From contig JANXYE010000649.1 of assembly GCA_025350285.1 (NCBI GenBank), positions 1 through 9,781 on the forward strand: a DNA stretch of 9,781 nt. The letters run 5' to 3'. The DNA comes from Chloroflexota bacterium (GTDB taxonomy: Bacteria; Chloroflexota; Dehalococcoidia; Tepidiformales; Tepidiformaceae). The notes under the pieces are model-generated. The model did no database searches, was not told the DNA's origin, and saw only the letters and a program-made list of their open reading frames with translations. Below, in pieces: positions 1-5,617 of the stretch (the first letter of the stretch is position 1; each line of letters starts with the position of its first letter). The position numbers were made by a program, and so were the translations under genes.

Positions 1-111
1 CTGGGCTTGCGCCTCGGCCCGGGTGGGGGCCTCCCCATGCTTGCCCTGCCATTCCCGCCGGTCCTCCCGGGCGGCCATGGCGAGGAGCGGCCAGGCGAAC
101 GGACGGGGCAT
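1..111 (-). CDS. Possible N-terminus of an unidentified protein, cut by the left window edge
   Basis: An ATG at 111-109 opens a minus-strand frame that stays open for 37 codons to the window edge. The peptide begins MPRPFAWPLLAMAAREDRRE and continues hydrophilic and charged. Almost every third codon position is G or C, as in the real genes here, while the plus-strand frames over this stretch show no recognisable protein. No Shine-Dalgarno motif lies upstream. A TACACT hexamer (124-119) sits where a -10 box for a leaderless transcript would be, but no good -35 box accompanies it. The fragment is too short to assign a family. It would be divergent from the sulfotransferase at 193. The alternative is that 1-192 is non-coding or the remains of the sulfotransferase 5' end. 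Confidence 0.35.
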   Translation of the reverse strand, partial: MPRPFAWPLLAMAAREDRREWQGKHGEAPTRAEAQAQ

Positions 112-192
112 CCAGCGCAGTGTAGCCGCCGCCGGGTATGAGCCGGTTCAGGCCTCTACCGGCACGCGCAGGCGAAGCGCGGCGGGATCGAT

Positions 193-825
193 GTGCGGAT
201 GGGAGCCGTCAAGACACCGTGCCGCGGCGCCGTGCGCGTGGCCGGGGTAGGCGCCCGGCTGTACGGGGCCATTGCCGAGGTTTCCGGATGTGAGGTGATC
301 GTCGATTCGTCGAAACATCCGTACTTCAGCTACGAGCTTTCCAAGTTGGAAGGATTCGAAACGCGGATGGTCCATCTCGTGCGTGATCCGCGCGCGACGG
401 TGTTCTCGTGGCGGAGGCCAAAGTTTTCGCCGCAGCCGCTGCGCCAGGCTTCCCACAGGTGGCTGGCAGTCAACGTGGCGACAGAACTTGCCTGGCTGGC
501 CCGCGGGCGACGGCTGCACATCAAGTACGAGACGCTCGCATCGCGGCCCGGGCCGACGATGCAGCGCCTGCTGCGATTCGCGGGATTGCCACCGGCGCCG
601 CTGGCGGAACTTCTCCGGGACCATGAACATCATCTTATCCGCGGGAACCCCATCCGCTTTGAGAGAGGAGAACGCCGGATCGAGCTTGATGACGAATGGC
701 GGCGGGCGATGCCGTTCCGGCGGAAGCTGGCGGTCACGTGGCGGACCTGGCCGTTGATGGTTGCCTACGGGTATGCGCCGTGGTTCGGGCTCAGGGCGAG
801 CGGAAGCAGCGATCGGGGGGCGTGA
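193..825 (+). CDS. Sulfotransferase-family protein lacking the N-terminal PAPS-loop region; probable remnant
   Basis: This is the C-terminal two thirds of a bacterial PAPS-dependent sulfotransferase, a family that moves sulfate from PAPS to hydroxyls of glycans or small molecules. Visible landmarks are LYGAIAEVSG (24-33), DSSK (38-41), the 3'-phosphate-binding stretch VHLVRDPRATVFSW (60-73), KYETL (111-115), and the family's C-terminal block HLIRGNPIRF...D-EWR (147-170) ending in YGYAPW. Intact members run to about 300 residues and begin with a 5'-phosphosulfate loop of the type G-x-x-RSG-[ST]-T. Here only about 23 residues precede LYGAIAEVSG, and none of the three plus frames upstream to position 1 encodes that loop; the in-frame stop is TGA 139-141. 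The start is GTG 193 or ATG 199, without a convincing ribosome-binding site. The body has no internal stops, so decay, if real, is recent. Its 3' end overlaps the convergent fucosyltransferase gene by 35 bp. Catalysis as encoded is doubtful. Confidence 0.7.
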   Translation: MRMGAVKTPCRGAVRVAGVGARLYGAIAEVSGCEVIVDSSKHPYFSYELSKLEGFETRMVHLVRDPRATVFSWRRPKFSPQPLRQASHRWLAVNVATELAWLARGRRLHIKYETLASRPGPTMQRLLRFAGLPPAPLAELLRDHEHHLIRGNPIRFERGERRIELDDEWRRAMPFRRKLAVTWRTWPLMVAYGYAPWFGLRASGSSDRGA

Positions 826-2224
826 AGCGCACCGTCTCCCAGCCGGGCAGCATCGGCAACCCAGCGTCCAGGCCGACCCGCCAGGCGCCAAGGCTCTGGA
901 ACGGGTCCGGGGCGAGGACGCGCCGGCCGGGGCGCTCGCCGAGCCACGCTCCCCACCAGCTGAACGTACTGGCGGCGATGATGGCGTGGTCGCTGGCGGC
1001 GATGGTGAACACGTCGAGGACCGGGTCGAGGCCGTCGCTGAAGCGGAAGCGGTAGCCCTCGCCGGGAGCGATATGCTCCCGGCACCACGCGATATCGGCG
1101 GGCGTGTCCGAGAAGACGAGGAAGGTGGTACCGGACGGGAACCGGCTGGCGGCTTCGCGGTAGTAGGCCGGGGGAAGAGTGCTGCCGGGGTTGCTTGCAC
1201 GGGCGCCGGGGGCGCGGTCGCCGCGCCGGATGTGCATGGCCACGACCTGGCCGCCGGGGCAACGGGCGGCCGAAACGATGGCGGCGGCTCGGGCCGCGAC
1301 GGCCGGGTCACGCGGGCGGAAGAGGCGGCGAACCTCGGGCTCTATCGCCTGAAAGTAGACCGCGTCCTCCCAGTATCCGCGAAACCAGGCGGGCGCCGGG
1401 GCATCAAACATGAACTGGTCGATGCCCGATAGCGGCGCCGCGTGGCGCTGTGTGAACGCGCGGGCAAGGTCCCAGCGGCTGGCGCGGAGGAGGGGCGCGC
1501 GGAAGCGGGGAAGCAGGAGTTCGCGAGCCGAGGCCGCGTGGGTGTACCAGTCGAGGTCGATGCGAAGGCGGCCTCCCGTGCGCCGGGCGAAGGCGAGCCC
1601 GGCGGCGTACTGGAAGAGCTGGTTGCCGAGACCTTCCTGGATGAAAAGTACGACGGGCGGACGGCCCGGGAGGCGCGCTCCCTGGCGCACGCGACCGCGG
1701 CGGAAGCGCTCTTCTCGCGCCCGCTGCAGCGTATCGGGGAGAGGCATGCCAGCGGTCGCCTCGCGGACGGCCGCGGCGAAGCTCTCGAAGTCTGCCGATT
1801 CTGGGAGCGCGGGAAACGGCGCGGTTAGGGCGGTCCGGTTGAGGACGGCGAGGCGGCGGCGCATCCGGGCCACCGCGATGTCGCGGTCCGGCGGCAAGTA
1901 GCTCGCTTCAAGAAGGCCGAGAAGCCCTTCCGCGCGGCGGCGATTTGGCAGCGCGATGCAGAGGAGAATGCCCACGACAACGGCCTCTATTCCGGCCTGT
2001 GGCGAACGCGTCGCGGCCCGGAAGAGGGGCTGGAGGTGGGCCTCGGCGGTTTCCAACTCGGCGCGGGCAAGCCAGCGGTACATCGTCTTGAGTGCAGGCG
2101 CCTCCAACCGTGCCACGGGCGCCGCGCCCGACCCGCGGCGGTCGTTCAGGCCAATGAGGAGGGCCAGCGAGGCAGGCAGTCTGCGACGCACGGCTTCGCG
2201 CAGGCCGGACAAGACGCTGGTCAT
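791..2224 (-). CDS. GT11 alpha-1,2-fucosyltransferase-like protein with a long N-terminal extension
   Basis: Residues about 190-477 form a glycosyltransferase family 11 domain, which transfers fucose from GDP-fucose to a glycan, usually on galactose. Signatures seen are GLGNQLFQYA (198-207), the donor-binding HIRRGD (331-336), the FSDTPADIAWCREHI segment (371-385), and D-x-F-T-I-A-A-S-D-H followed by STFSWWGAWLG (419-429). GT11 enzymes normally start just before GLGNQLFQYA. Here about 190 residues precede it, rich in Arg, Leu and Ala, probably alpha-helical, with one hydrophobic stretch (79-92); I do not recognise this part. The start is ATG 2224-2222, which overlaps the epimerase stop as ATGA. 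A longer open frame reaches 2338 but would run through epimerase codons. There is no Shine-Dalgarno motif, so translation probably depends on reinitiation after the epimerase. Together with that gene and the sulfotransferase it suggests glycan synthesis; the acceptor cannot be read from the sequence. Confidence 0.9.
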   Translation of the reverse strand: MTSVLSGLREAVRRRLPASLALLIGLNDRRGSGAAPVARLEAPALKTMYRWLARAELETAEAHLQPLFRAATRSPQAGIEAVVVGILLCIALPNRRRAEGLLGLLEASYLPPDRDIAVARMRRRLAVLNRTALTAPFPALPESADFESFAAAVREATAGMPLPDTLQRAREERFRRGRVRQGARLPGRPPVVLFIQEGLGNQLFQYAAGLAFARRTGGRLRIDLDWYTHAASARELLLPRFRAPLLRASRWDLARAFTQRHAAPLSGIDQFMFDAPAPAWFRGYWEDAVYFQAIEPEVRRLFRPRDPAVAARAAAIVSAARCPGGQVVAMHIRRGDRAPGARASNPGSTLPPAYYREAASRFPSGTTFLVFSDTPADIAWCREHIAPGEGYRFRFSDGLDPVLDVFTIAASDHAIIAASTFSWWGAWLGERPGRRVLAPDPFQSLGAWRVGLDAGLPMLPGWETVRFTPPDRCFRSP

Positions 2225-3252
2225 CGGGAGGTGAGGAGAGACTCGAAGTCGCGCGCGATCTCGGCCCTGTCCTTCGTCGCGAAGTACCAGTCGATGGTGT
2301 CGTGCAGGCCATCGATGAACTTGACGCGCGGCTCCCACCCGAGCAGGCGGCGGGCGAGGGCATTGTCGGCGACGCGGTTGAGCGGACCCGTCGGTTGATC
2401 GGGTTGGGTGGCGATCGGCATCTCGAGGCCGGTGTAGCGCAGCACCTCCCGGGCCGCGTCGATGACTCGGATCCGCTCCATCGTCCCGAGATTGATTGCG
2501 GTGGCGTCATCGATGCGCTCGGCGGCGAGGATCGTGCCCTCAACGATGTCGCCCACGTGCGTCCAGTTACGGATCTGCTCGCCCGTGCCCCAGAGTTCGA
2601 ACGGCGTCTGCTTGAGGAAGGCACGGGCAATCATCGCGATCACGGCATGGTTTTCGCGGCCGCGGCGGCCGTAGACCGTGAAGTAGCGGCAGGATGCGGC
2701 CTTGATCGCCCTTTCACGGTGAAGGGCGCTGAGCGTCATTTCGCCCATCAGCTTGGCCCAGCCGTAGAGGTTGTCGGCATCGTAAGGCGGACCGGCGGCC
2801 GTTTCGTCGAGGTAGAGATCCTCGCTGACGTCCATCTGGCGGAAGTTCGGGTAGACGCAGCCAGACGAGGCGTAGACGACTTTCTGGACGCCTGCCTGGA
2901 CCGCGGCGGCGAAGACAACGCCATCGAGGACGAGGTTCGTGGCGCAGGCGGCCTGGTTGAGATCAACGTAGCCGCGTCCTCCGTGGTCGGCCGCGAGGTG
3001 GAAGACGACGCTCGTGCCAGCGGCGGCGTCGCGGGCGAAGGTGGGATCCCGCAGGTCACCCTCGCGGAAGTCGATGGAGCCGGCGTCGAGGTGCGTCTGG
3101 AGGTTCTCGACCGTGCCCGAGCTCAGGTCGTCGGCGACACGGACTTGAGCACCGAGTGCGACGAGAGCATCGACGAGGTGCGAGCCGATGAACGACGCCC
3201 CGCCCGTAACGAGCACTGGCCGGGCGCGCCAGGAGAAGGCCGGGACGGACAT
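2221..3252 (-). CDS. NAD-dependent sugar-nucleotide epimerase/dehydratase, GDP-mannose-epimerase-like
   Basis: An extended short-chain dehydrogenase of 343 residues acting on a nucleotide sugar. It shows the Rossmann dinucleotide motif TGGASFIG (16-23), the acidic adenine-ribose binding turn VADDLSSG, GDLRD, HLAADHGG (85-92), the catalytic-region YASSGCVYP (127-135) and Y163-GWA-K167. The LAADHGGRG and SSGCVYPNFRQ stretches resemble GDP-mannose 3,5-epimerase, whose catalytic cysteine lies in an equivalent SSACIYP motif, here C132. The second catalytic lysine of that enzyme is not evident: the segment reads VYGRRGRENH, closer to UDP-sugar 4-epimerases. The substrate is therefore open: a GDP- or UDP-sugar epimerase or 4,6-dehydratase. 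The start is ATG 3252-3250, with GAGG five bases upstream; the GTG six bases earlier lies inside that site. It is first in a two-gene unit with the fucosyltransferase, so it may supply a sugar donor for the same glycan. Confidence 0.9.
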   Translation of the reverse strand: MSVPAFSWRARPVLVTGGASFIGSHLVDALVALGAQVRVADDLSSGTVENLQTHLDAGSIDFREGDLRDPTFARDAAAGTSVVFHLAADHGGRGYVDLNQAACATNLVLDGVVFAAAVQAGVQKVVYASSGCVYPNFRQMDVSEDLYLDETAAGPPYDADNLYGWAKLMGEMTLSALHRERAIKAASCRYFTVYGRRGRENHAVIAMIARAFLKQTPFELWGTGEQIRNWTHVGDIVEGTILAAERIDDATAINLGTMERIRVIDAAREVLRYTGLEMPIATQPDQPTGPLNRVADNALARRLLGWEPRVKFIDGLHDTIDWYFATKDRAEIARDFESLLTSR

Positions 3253-3257
3253 GCACA

Positions 3258-3261
3258 CCTC
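3258..3261 (-). promoter_or_regulatory. Ribosome-binding site that fixes the epimerase start
   Basis: GAGG on the minus strand lies five bases before ATG 3252-3250. It overlaps the upstream in-frame GTG (3258-3256), which makes that GTG an unlikely start. Confidence 0.65.
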
Positions 3262-3331
3262 GGCAGTTGGCCACCGGCTTTCGCGGGCCGAACCGAAGAC
3301 TATCAGCCGCGTGGCTCTCAGCCGAGTGCGG

Positions 3332-3386
3332 CCCTCACCCCCCGGCCCCCTCTCCCAACTCGTACCTCGCGGGCGAGGGGGAGAAG
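3332..3386. repeat. GC-rich palindromic repeat-like element inside the 3' end of the acetyltransferase gene
   Basis: The plus strand reads CCCTCACCCCCCGG, then a C-rich arm CCCCCTCTCCC (3346-3356), a 14-base loop, and GGGCGAGGGGG (3371-3381). The two arms pair at 10 of 11 positions. From memory, this wording (CCCTCACCCC..., C-rich arm, G-rich arm) is that of a dispersed palindromic repeat seen between genes in many GC-rich bacteria; only one copy lies in this window, so its repeated nature here is inferred. It provides the last codons and the stop (TGA at 3337-3335) of the GNAT gene. In minus-strand RNA the hairpin forms around the stop codon and could act as a 3' stabiliser or weak terminator; no U-tract follows. 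Confidence 0.6.
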
Positions 3387-3877
3387 CCGCGGGACATGGG
3401 GACGGCGAGGGTGGCCGACGGCCGTAAGTCCCGCACGACCGCGACTTCCTTGCAGTTCGTGAAGAACGGGCAGCGGACGCATTCGTTCCAGACCTTCTGC
3501 GGAAACTCCATGACGTTCGCGACGCGAAAGCCCTGCTTTTCGAAGAAGCCCGGCTTGAACGTGAGGGCGAAAACGCGTTCCAGCTCCATCTCTTCGGCGT
3601 CGCGCATGCAGGAGGCGACGATGGCGGCGCCTACACCCTTGGCCTGGGTATCGGCGCTGACGGCGAGCGAGCGAATTTCGGCGAGGTCCGAACCCATGAT
3701 GTGCAGCGAACCCGTGCCGATCAGGCGGCCTTCGTCGCGGACGACCTTGAAGTCGCGGATTGCTTCGTAGATTTCGCCGATGGGCCGGTGGAGCATGTCA
3801 CCGTTATCGGCCCAGTAGGTGACGAGTTGATGGATCGCCTCGCCATCGGACAGCCGGGCGGCTTCGACAAAGAACAC
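3335..3877 (-). CDS. GNAT acetyltransferase of the short N-acetylglutamate synthase (ArgA-like) type
   Basis: A 180-residue GNAT protein that would transfer acetyl from acetyl-CoA. The layout matches short N-acetylglutamate synthases, the first step of arginine synthesis: the helix pair ending in EIYEAIRDFKV (35-45), GTGSLHI (54-60), DLAEIRSLAV (64-73), the acetyl-CoA loop Q78-A-K-G-V-G83, RVFALTFKPGFFEKQGF (101-117), and HKVW-like QKVWNECVRCPFFTNC with cysteines at 133, 136 and 142. Specificity for glutamate is inferred; no arg genes are nearby. GTG 3877-3875 is chosen because GGAG stands six bases before it and the domain begins at once; the frame is open further upstream without a family-like sequence. 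The family core ends near residue 151. The 29-residue tail is foreign in character, and its last 16 or so codons lie in a palindromic repeat. It may be transcribed ahead of the epimerase, 82 bp downstream. Confidence 0.85.
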   Translation of the reverse strand: MFFVEAARLSDGEAIHQLVTYWADNGDMLHRPIGEIYEAIRDFKVVRDEGRLIGTGSLHIMGSDLAEIRSLAVSADTQAKGVGAAIVASCMRDAEEMELERVFALTFKPGFFEKQGFRVANVMEFPQKVWNECVRCPFFTNCKEVAVVRDLRPSATLAVPMSRGFSPSPARYELGEGAGG

Positions 3878-3977
3878 AGGTAACTCCAGGGAATGCTGGG
3901 CGGGCGCGGCGCCGCGCGTTGGGACGGCTAGCCTCCCTGGCGTCCACGAACGGGGGCGACGTGCGGACCGTCGCCCC
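3878..3977 (-). promoter_or_regulatory. Structured leader of the acetyltransferase gene, including its ribosome-binding site
   Basis: The minus-strand RNA before the GTG start holds several inverted repeats. A 9-bp stem with a 7-base loop lies at 3953-3961/3969-3977. A perfect 14-bp GC palindrome lies at 3904-3917. CCAGGGA (3940-3934) can pair with TCCCTGG (3892-3886), which contains the first two bases of the ribosome-binding GGAG (3887-3884). The GGGA of that first arm can instead pair locally in a CTAG-looped hairpin (3921-3937). The two pairings exclude each other, so a switch is possible. No known riboswitch class is recognised. Confidence 0.4.
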
Positions 3978-3997
3978 AAAGCCTCCCGCAAAACCAG

Positions 3998-4030
3998 CGG
4001 ACATTTATCACTTGTTCAGTCTACGATACG
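3998..4030. promoter_or_regulatory. AT-rich patch between divergent genes, probable promoter region
   Basis: In the gap between the acetyltransferase (minus) and the formyl-THF hydrolase-like gene (plus), this is the only stretch of ordinary A+T content. Possible -10 boxes are TACGAT (4022-4027, plus) and GATAAA within TGATAAATG (minus, around 4005-4010). Neither has a good -35 partner, so exact promoters are not called. Confidence 0.3.
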
Positions 4031-4050
4031 AATGCGCCAGGCAGGCAAGC

Positions 4051-4058
4051 GGGGAGGG
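4051..4058 (+). promoter_or_regulatory. Ribosome-binding site that fixes the start at 4065
   Basis: GGGGAGGG stands six bases before ATG 4065. The upstream in-frame ATG at 4032 lacks any such site, so the shorter protein is preferred. Confidence 0.75.
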
Positions 4059-4064
4059 CAGGAC

Positions 4065-4982
4065 ATGCGGGTATCGGTCATGGGCCAGGCCGCGTTTGGT
4101 GAGGCGGTGCTCAAGCGGCTCATCGGCGATGGCGTGGAGATTGCCGGGGTGAGCGCGCCACCGGCGCCGTCAGGCGGGCGGGCGGACGCTCTCTGGGCCG
4201 CGGCGGAGCAGCTCGGATTGCCGCTGGTCGCGACAGCCGCACTCAAGGAACCGGCGGGGATGGCCGCCTGGCGGGCTCTGGCGGCGGACCTCTGCGTAAT
4301 GGCATTCGTGACCGAGATCCTGCCGGACGAGGTCTTCGCCGTTCCGGCGCGGGGGACGATCCAGTACCACCCGAGCCTCTTGCCCCTGCACCGGGGATCG
4401 TCGGCGATTAACTGGGCGATCATCACCGGCCGCACGCAGACCGGCCTCACGATCTTCTGGCCGGAGAAGGGGATCGATACCGGGCCGGTGCTGCTGCAAA
4501 AGCGCTGCCCGATCGGGCCCGACGACACCGTCGGTTCGATCTACTTCGACAAGCTCTTCAACCTCGGCGTGGATGCGATAGCCGAGGCGGTCGGACTGGT
4601 CGCGGTGGACAAGGCCCCCCGGGTAGCACAGGACCATCGCCTCTCGACGTACGAGCCACCCTGCCAGGAGAAGCACGGGGAAGTCCGGCTCCACGAACCG
4701 GCGGAGCGCATTTATGCGCTCATCCGGGGATGCAACCCGCAGCCGGGGGCATGGATCATGCACGAAGGGGCGAAGCTGCGGATCTTCGACTGCCGCCTGA
4801 CGGGGGAGCAGGAAGCGGGGATGCCAGGCCGCGTCTTGCGCGTCGATGAAGCCGGGTTCGACCTGCGCCTGAACGGCGGTGTGCTGCGGGTTTCGCGAGT
4901 GCAACCAGAGGGCGCCAAGAAGCTGCCCGCGGGCGAATGGGCAGCCGCCGCGGGCCTGCGCGAAGGCTTCAGGTTTAGGTAG
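4065..4982 (+). CDS. Stand-alone 10-formyltetrahydrofolate hydrolase/formyltransferase-domain protein (FDH N-domain-like)
   Basis: A 305-residue protein of the formyltransferase fold that binds a 10-formyl-folate cofactor. It resembles the N-terminal hydrolase domain of animal 10-formyl-THF dehydrogenase (ALDH1L1) more than Met-tRNA formyltransferase: YHPSLLPLHRGSSAINW (101-117), IFWPEKGIDTGPVLLQK (130-146), PDDTVGSIYF, EAVGLVAVDKAPR (175-186) and TYE (195-197). The catalytic pair of the family is present as H102 and D138, and the spacing between them equals that in the animal domain. A C-terminal OB-like part follows, with RGCNPQPGAW (221-230) and a small beta-rich tail. There is no aldehyde dehydrogenase part and no ACT domain as in PurU. 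It could hydrolyse or transfer formyl groups in one-carbon metabolism, or formylate a sugar nucleotide; the last is less likely from motif wording. It is transcribed alone and ends convergently with the peroxiredoxin gene. Confidence 0.85.
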   Translation: MRVSVMGQAAFGEAVLKRLIGDGVEIAGVSAPPAPSGGRADALWAAAEQLGLPLVATAALKEPAGMAAWRALAADLCVMAFVTEILPDEVFAVPARGTIQYHPSLLPLHRGSSAINWAIITGRTQTGLTIFWPEKGIDTGPVLLQKRCPIGPDDTVGSIYFDKLFNLGVDAIAEAVGLVAVDKAPRVAQDHRLSTYEPPCQEKHGEVRLHEPAERIYALIRGCNPQPGAWIMHEGAKLRIFDCRLTGEQEAGMPGRVLRVDEAGFDLRLNGGVLRVSRVQPEGAKKLPAGEWAAAAGLREGFRFR

Positions 4983-5050
4983 ACGCTGGACGGGGGACGC
5001 TGGCCGCGGCCCCACTGTTCCAGAGCCAGTCTCGTCCGCCGTCGAGCGTC
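4982..5050. terminator. Long inverted repeat between convergent genes, probable two-way terminator
   Basis: The 18-base arm at 4982-4999 pairs with 5033-5050 at 16 of 18 positions. Inside it, CTGGC (5000-5004) pairs with GCCAG (5025-5029), leaving a 20-base loop and a small TCT bulge. It fills almost the whole gap between the stop of the formyl-THF hydrolase-like gene (4982) and the stop of the peroxiredoxin gene (5055). No T-run follows on either side, so it is not a textbook intrinsic terminator. Confidence 0.55.
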
Positions 5051-5054
5051 TCGT

Positions 5055-5519
5055 CTAGTCCTTCGAGCAGGCCATCACGGGGTCGTAGTCGGGCAGGTCG
5101 CTGATCTTCTCGGTGGTCTGGACCCAGGCGATCTTGCCATCTTTGCCAACGACGAAGACGACTCGATTGGCCACCCCGGCGGCTTCAATGAAGACGCCGT
5201 ATGCCTTCGCGACCGCGCCCTGGGGGTTGTCATCGGCGAGGACCGGGTAGCCGAGGCCAAGCTGTTCGCGCCAGGCCTTGAGCGCCCAGGCGTGGTCGGT
5301 GCTGATCACGACGGGGACTGCGCCCTGTGATTCGAATTCGGCTCGCTTCTTTTCGATGAGGGGAAGCTGGTTGCTGCACGCCGGCGAGAAGGCGGCGGGG
5401 ACGAAGTTGATGATCACGGCGCTCTTGCCTTTGTGATCACTGAGCTTGAACTTCTCGCGGGTTGGGGCGTCCGATACGAGTGCGAAGTCGGGAGCGATAT
5501 CGCCGACGGCGAGTGGCAT
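5055..5519 (-). CDS. AhpE-like peroxiredoxin (thiol peroxidase)
   Basis: A 154-residue cytoplasmic peroxiredoxin that reduces peroxides through a reactive cysteine. It has the thioredoxin-fold start GDIAPDF (6-12), the active site P41-AAF-S45-PA-C48 with Ser in place of the commoner Thr, and the conserved arginine in GVANRVVFVVGKDG (R119). The block YPVLADDNPQGAVAKAYGVF-EAAG (91-115) closely resembles mycobacterial AhpE. Beyond C48 the only cysteine is C151, four residues from the end. It could serve as a resolving cysteine, or the enzyme may be 1-Cys as AhpE is. The start is ATG 5519-5517, because AGAGG lies six bases upstream and the domain begins at once; the frame is open to 5624 but that part is not family-like. 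It is a single gene, divergent from padR, with a likely -10 box at 5553-5548. The electron donor is not apparent here. Confidence 0.92.
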   Translation of the reverse strand: MPLAVGDIAPDFALVSDAPTREKFKLSDHKGKSAVIINFVPAAFSPACSNQLPLIEKKRAEFESQGAVPVVISTDHAWALKAWREQLGLGYPVLADDNPQGAVAKAYGVFIEAAGVANRVVFVVGKDGKIAWVQTTEKISDLPDYDPVMACSKD

Positions 5520-5547
5520 GATGAACCTCTGGGATGGAGATAGCTCG

Positions 5548-5553
5548 ATTTTA
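5548..5553 (-). promoter_or_regulatory. Likely -10 box of the peroxiredoxin gene
   Basis: TAAAAT on the minus strand (five of six to the TATAAT consensus) stands in very GC-rich DNA 29 bases before the ATG. This leaves a short 5' UTR with the AGAGG ribosome-binding site at 5530-5526. No good -35 box is seen at the usual distance. Confidence 0.45.
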
Positions 5554-5617
5554 GCCGGGCACTGGCGCGGGCGCGAACGAACCTGAGCACCCGTTGGCCT
5601 GGTCCCAGATTGCTTTC

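Noticed and set aside
148..1311. A 387-codon minus-strand frame across the sulfotransferase and the 3' part of the fucosyltransferase
   Set aside because: It is out of frame with the GT11 motifs on the same strand, and its product is low-complexity Pro/Arg/Ser.
2225..2338. Extension of the fucosyltransferase start to 2338
   Set aside because: It would overlap 114 bp of epimerase coding sequence; ATG at 2224 gives the usual ATGA coupling.
3253..3334. A separate promoter between the acetyltransferase and the epimerase
   Set aside because: GATAGT could serve as a -10 box, but no -35 box lies at a proper distance, so it was not called.
3332..3386. CRISPR repeat or insertion-sequence end
   Set aside because: There is a single palindrome with no spacers, no transposase and no target duplication.
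2302..3462. A 386-codon open frame on the plus strand across the epimerase gene
   Set aside because: It is antisense to a clear SDR epimerase, has no recognisable motif, and arises from the high GC content that removes stop codons from shadow frames.
3878..3991. Longer acetyltransferase start at 3991
   Set aside because: The added residues are Arg/Pro-rich and unlike the family; GTG 3877 has GGAG six bases before it.
4170..5015. A 281-codon minus-strand frame opposite the formyl-THF hydrolase-like gene
   Set aside because: The plus strand has a strong ribosome-binding site and conserved catalytic motifs; the antisense frame has neither.
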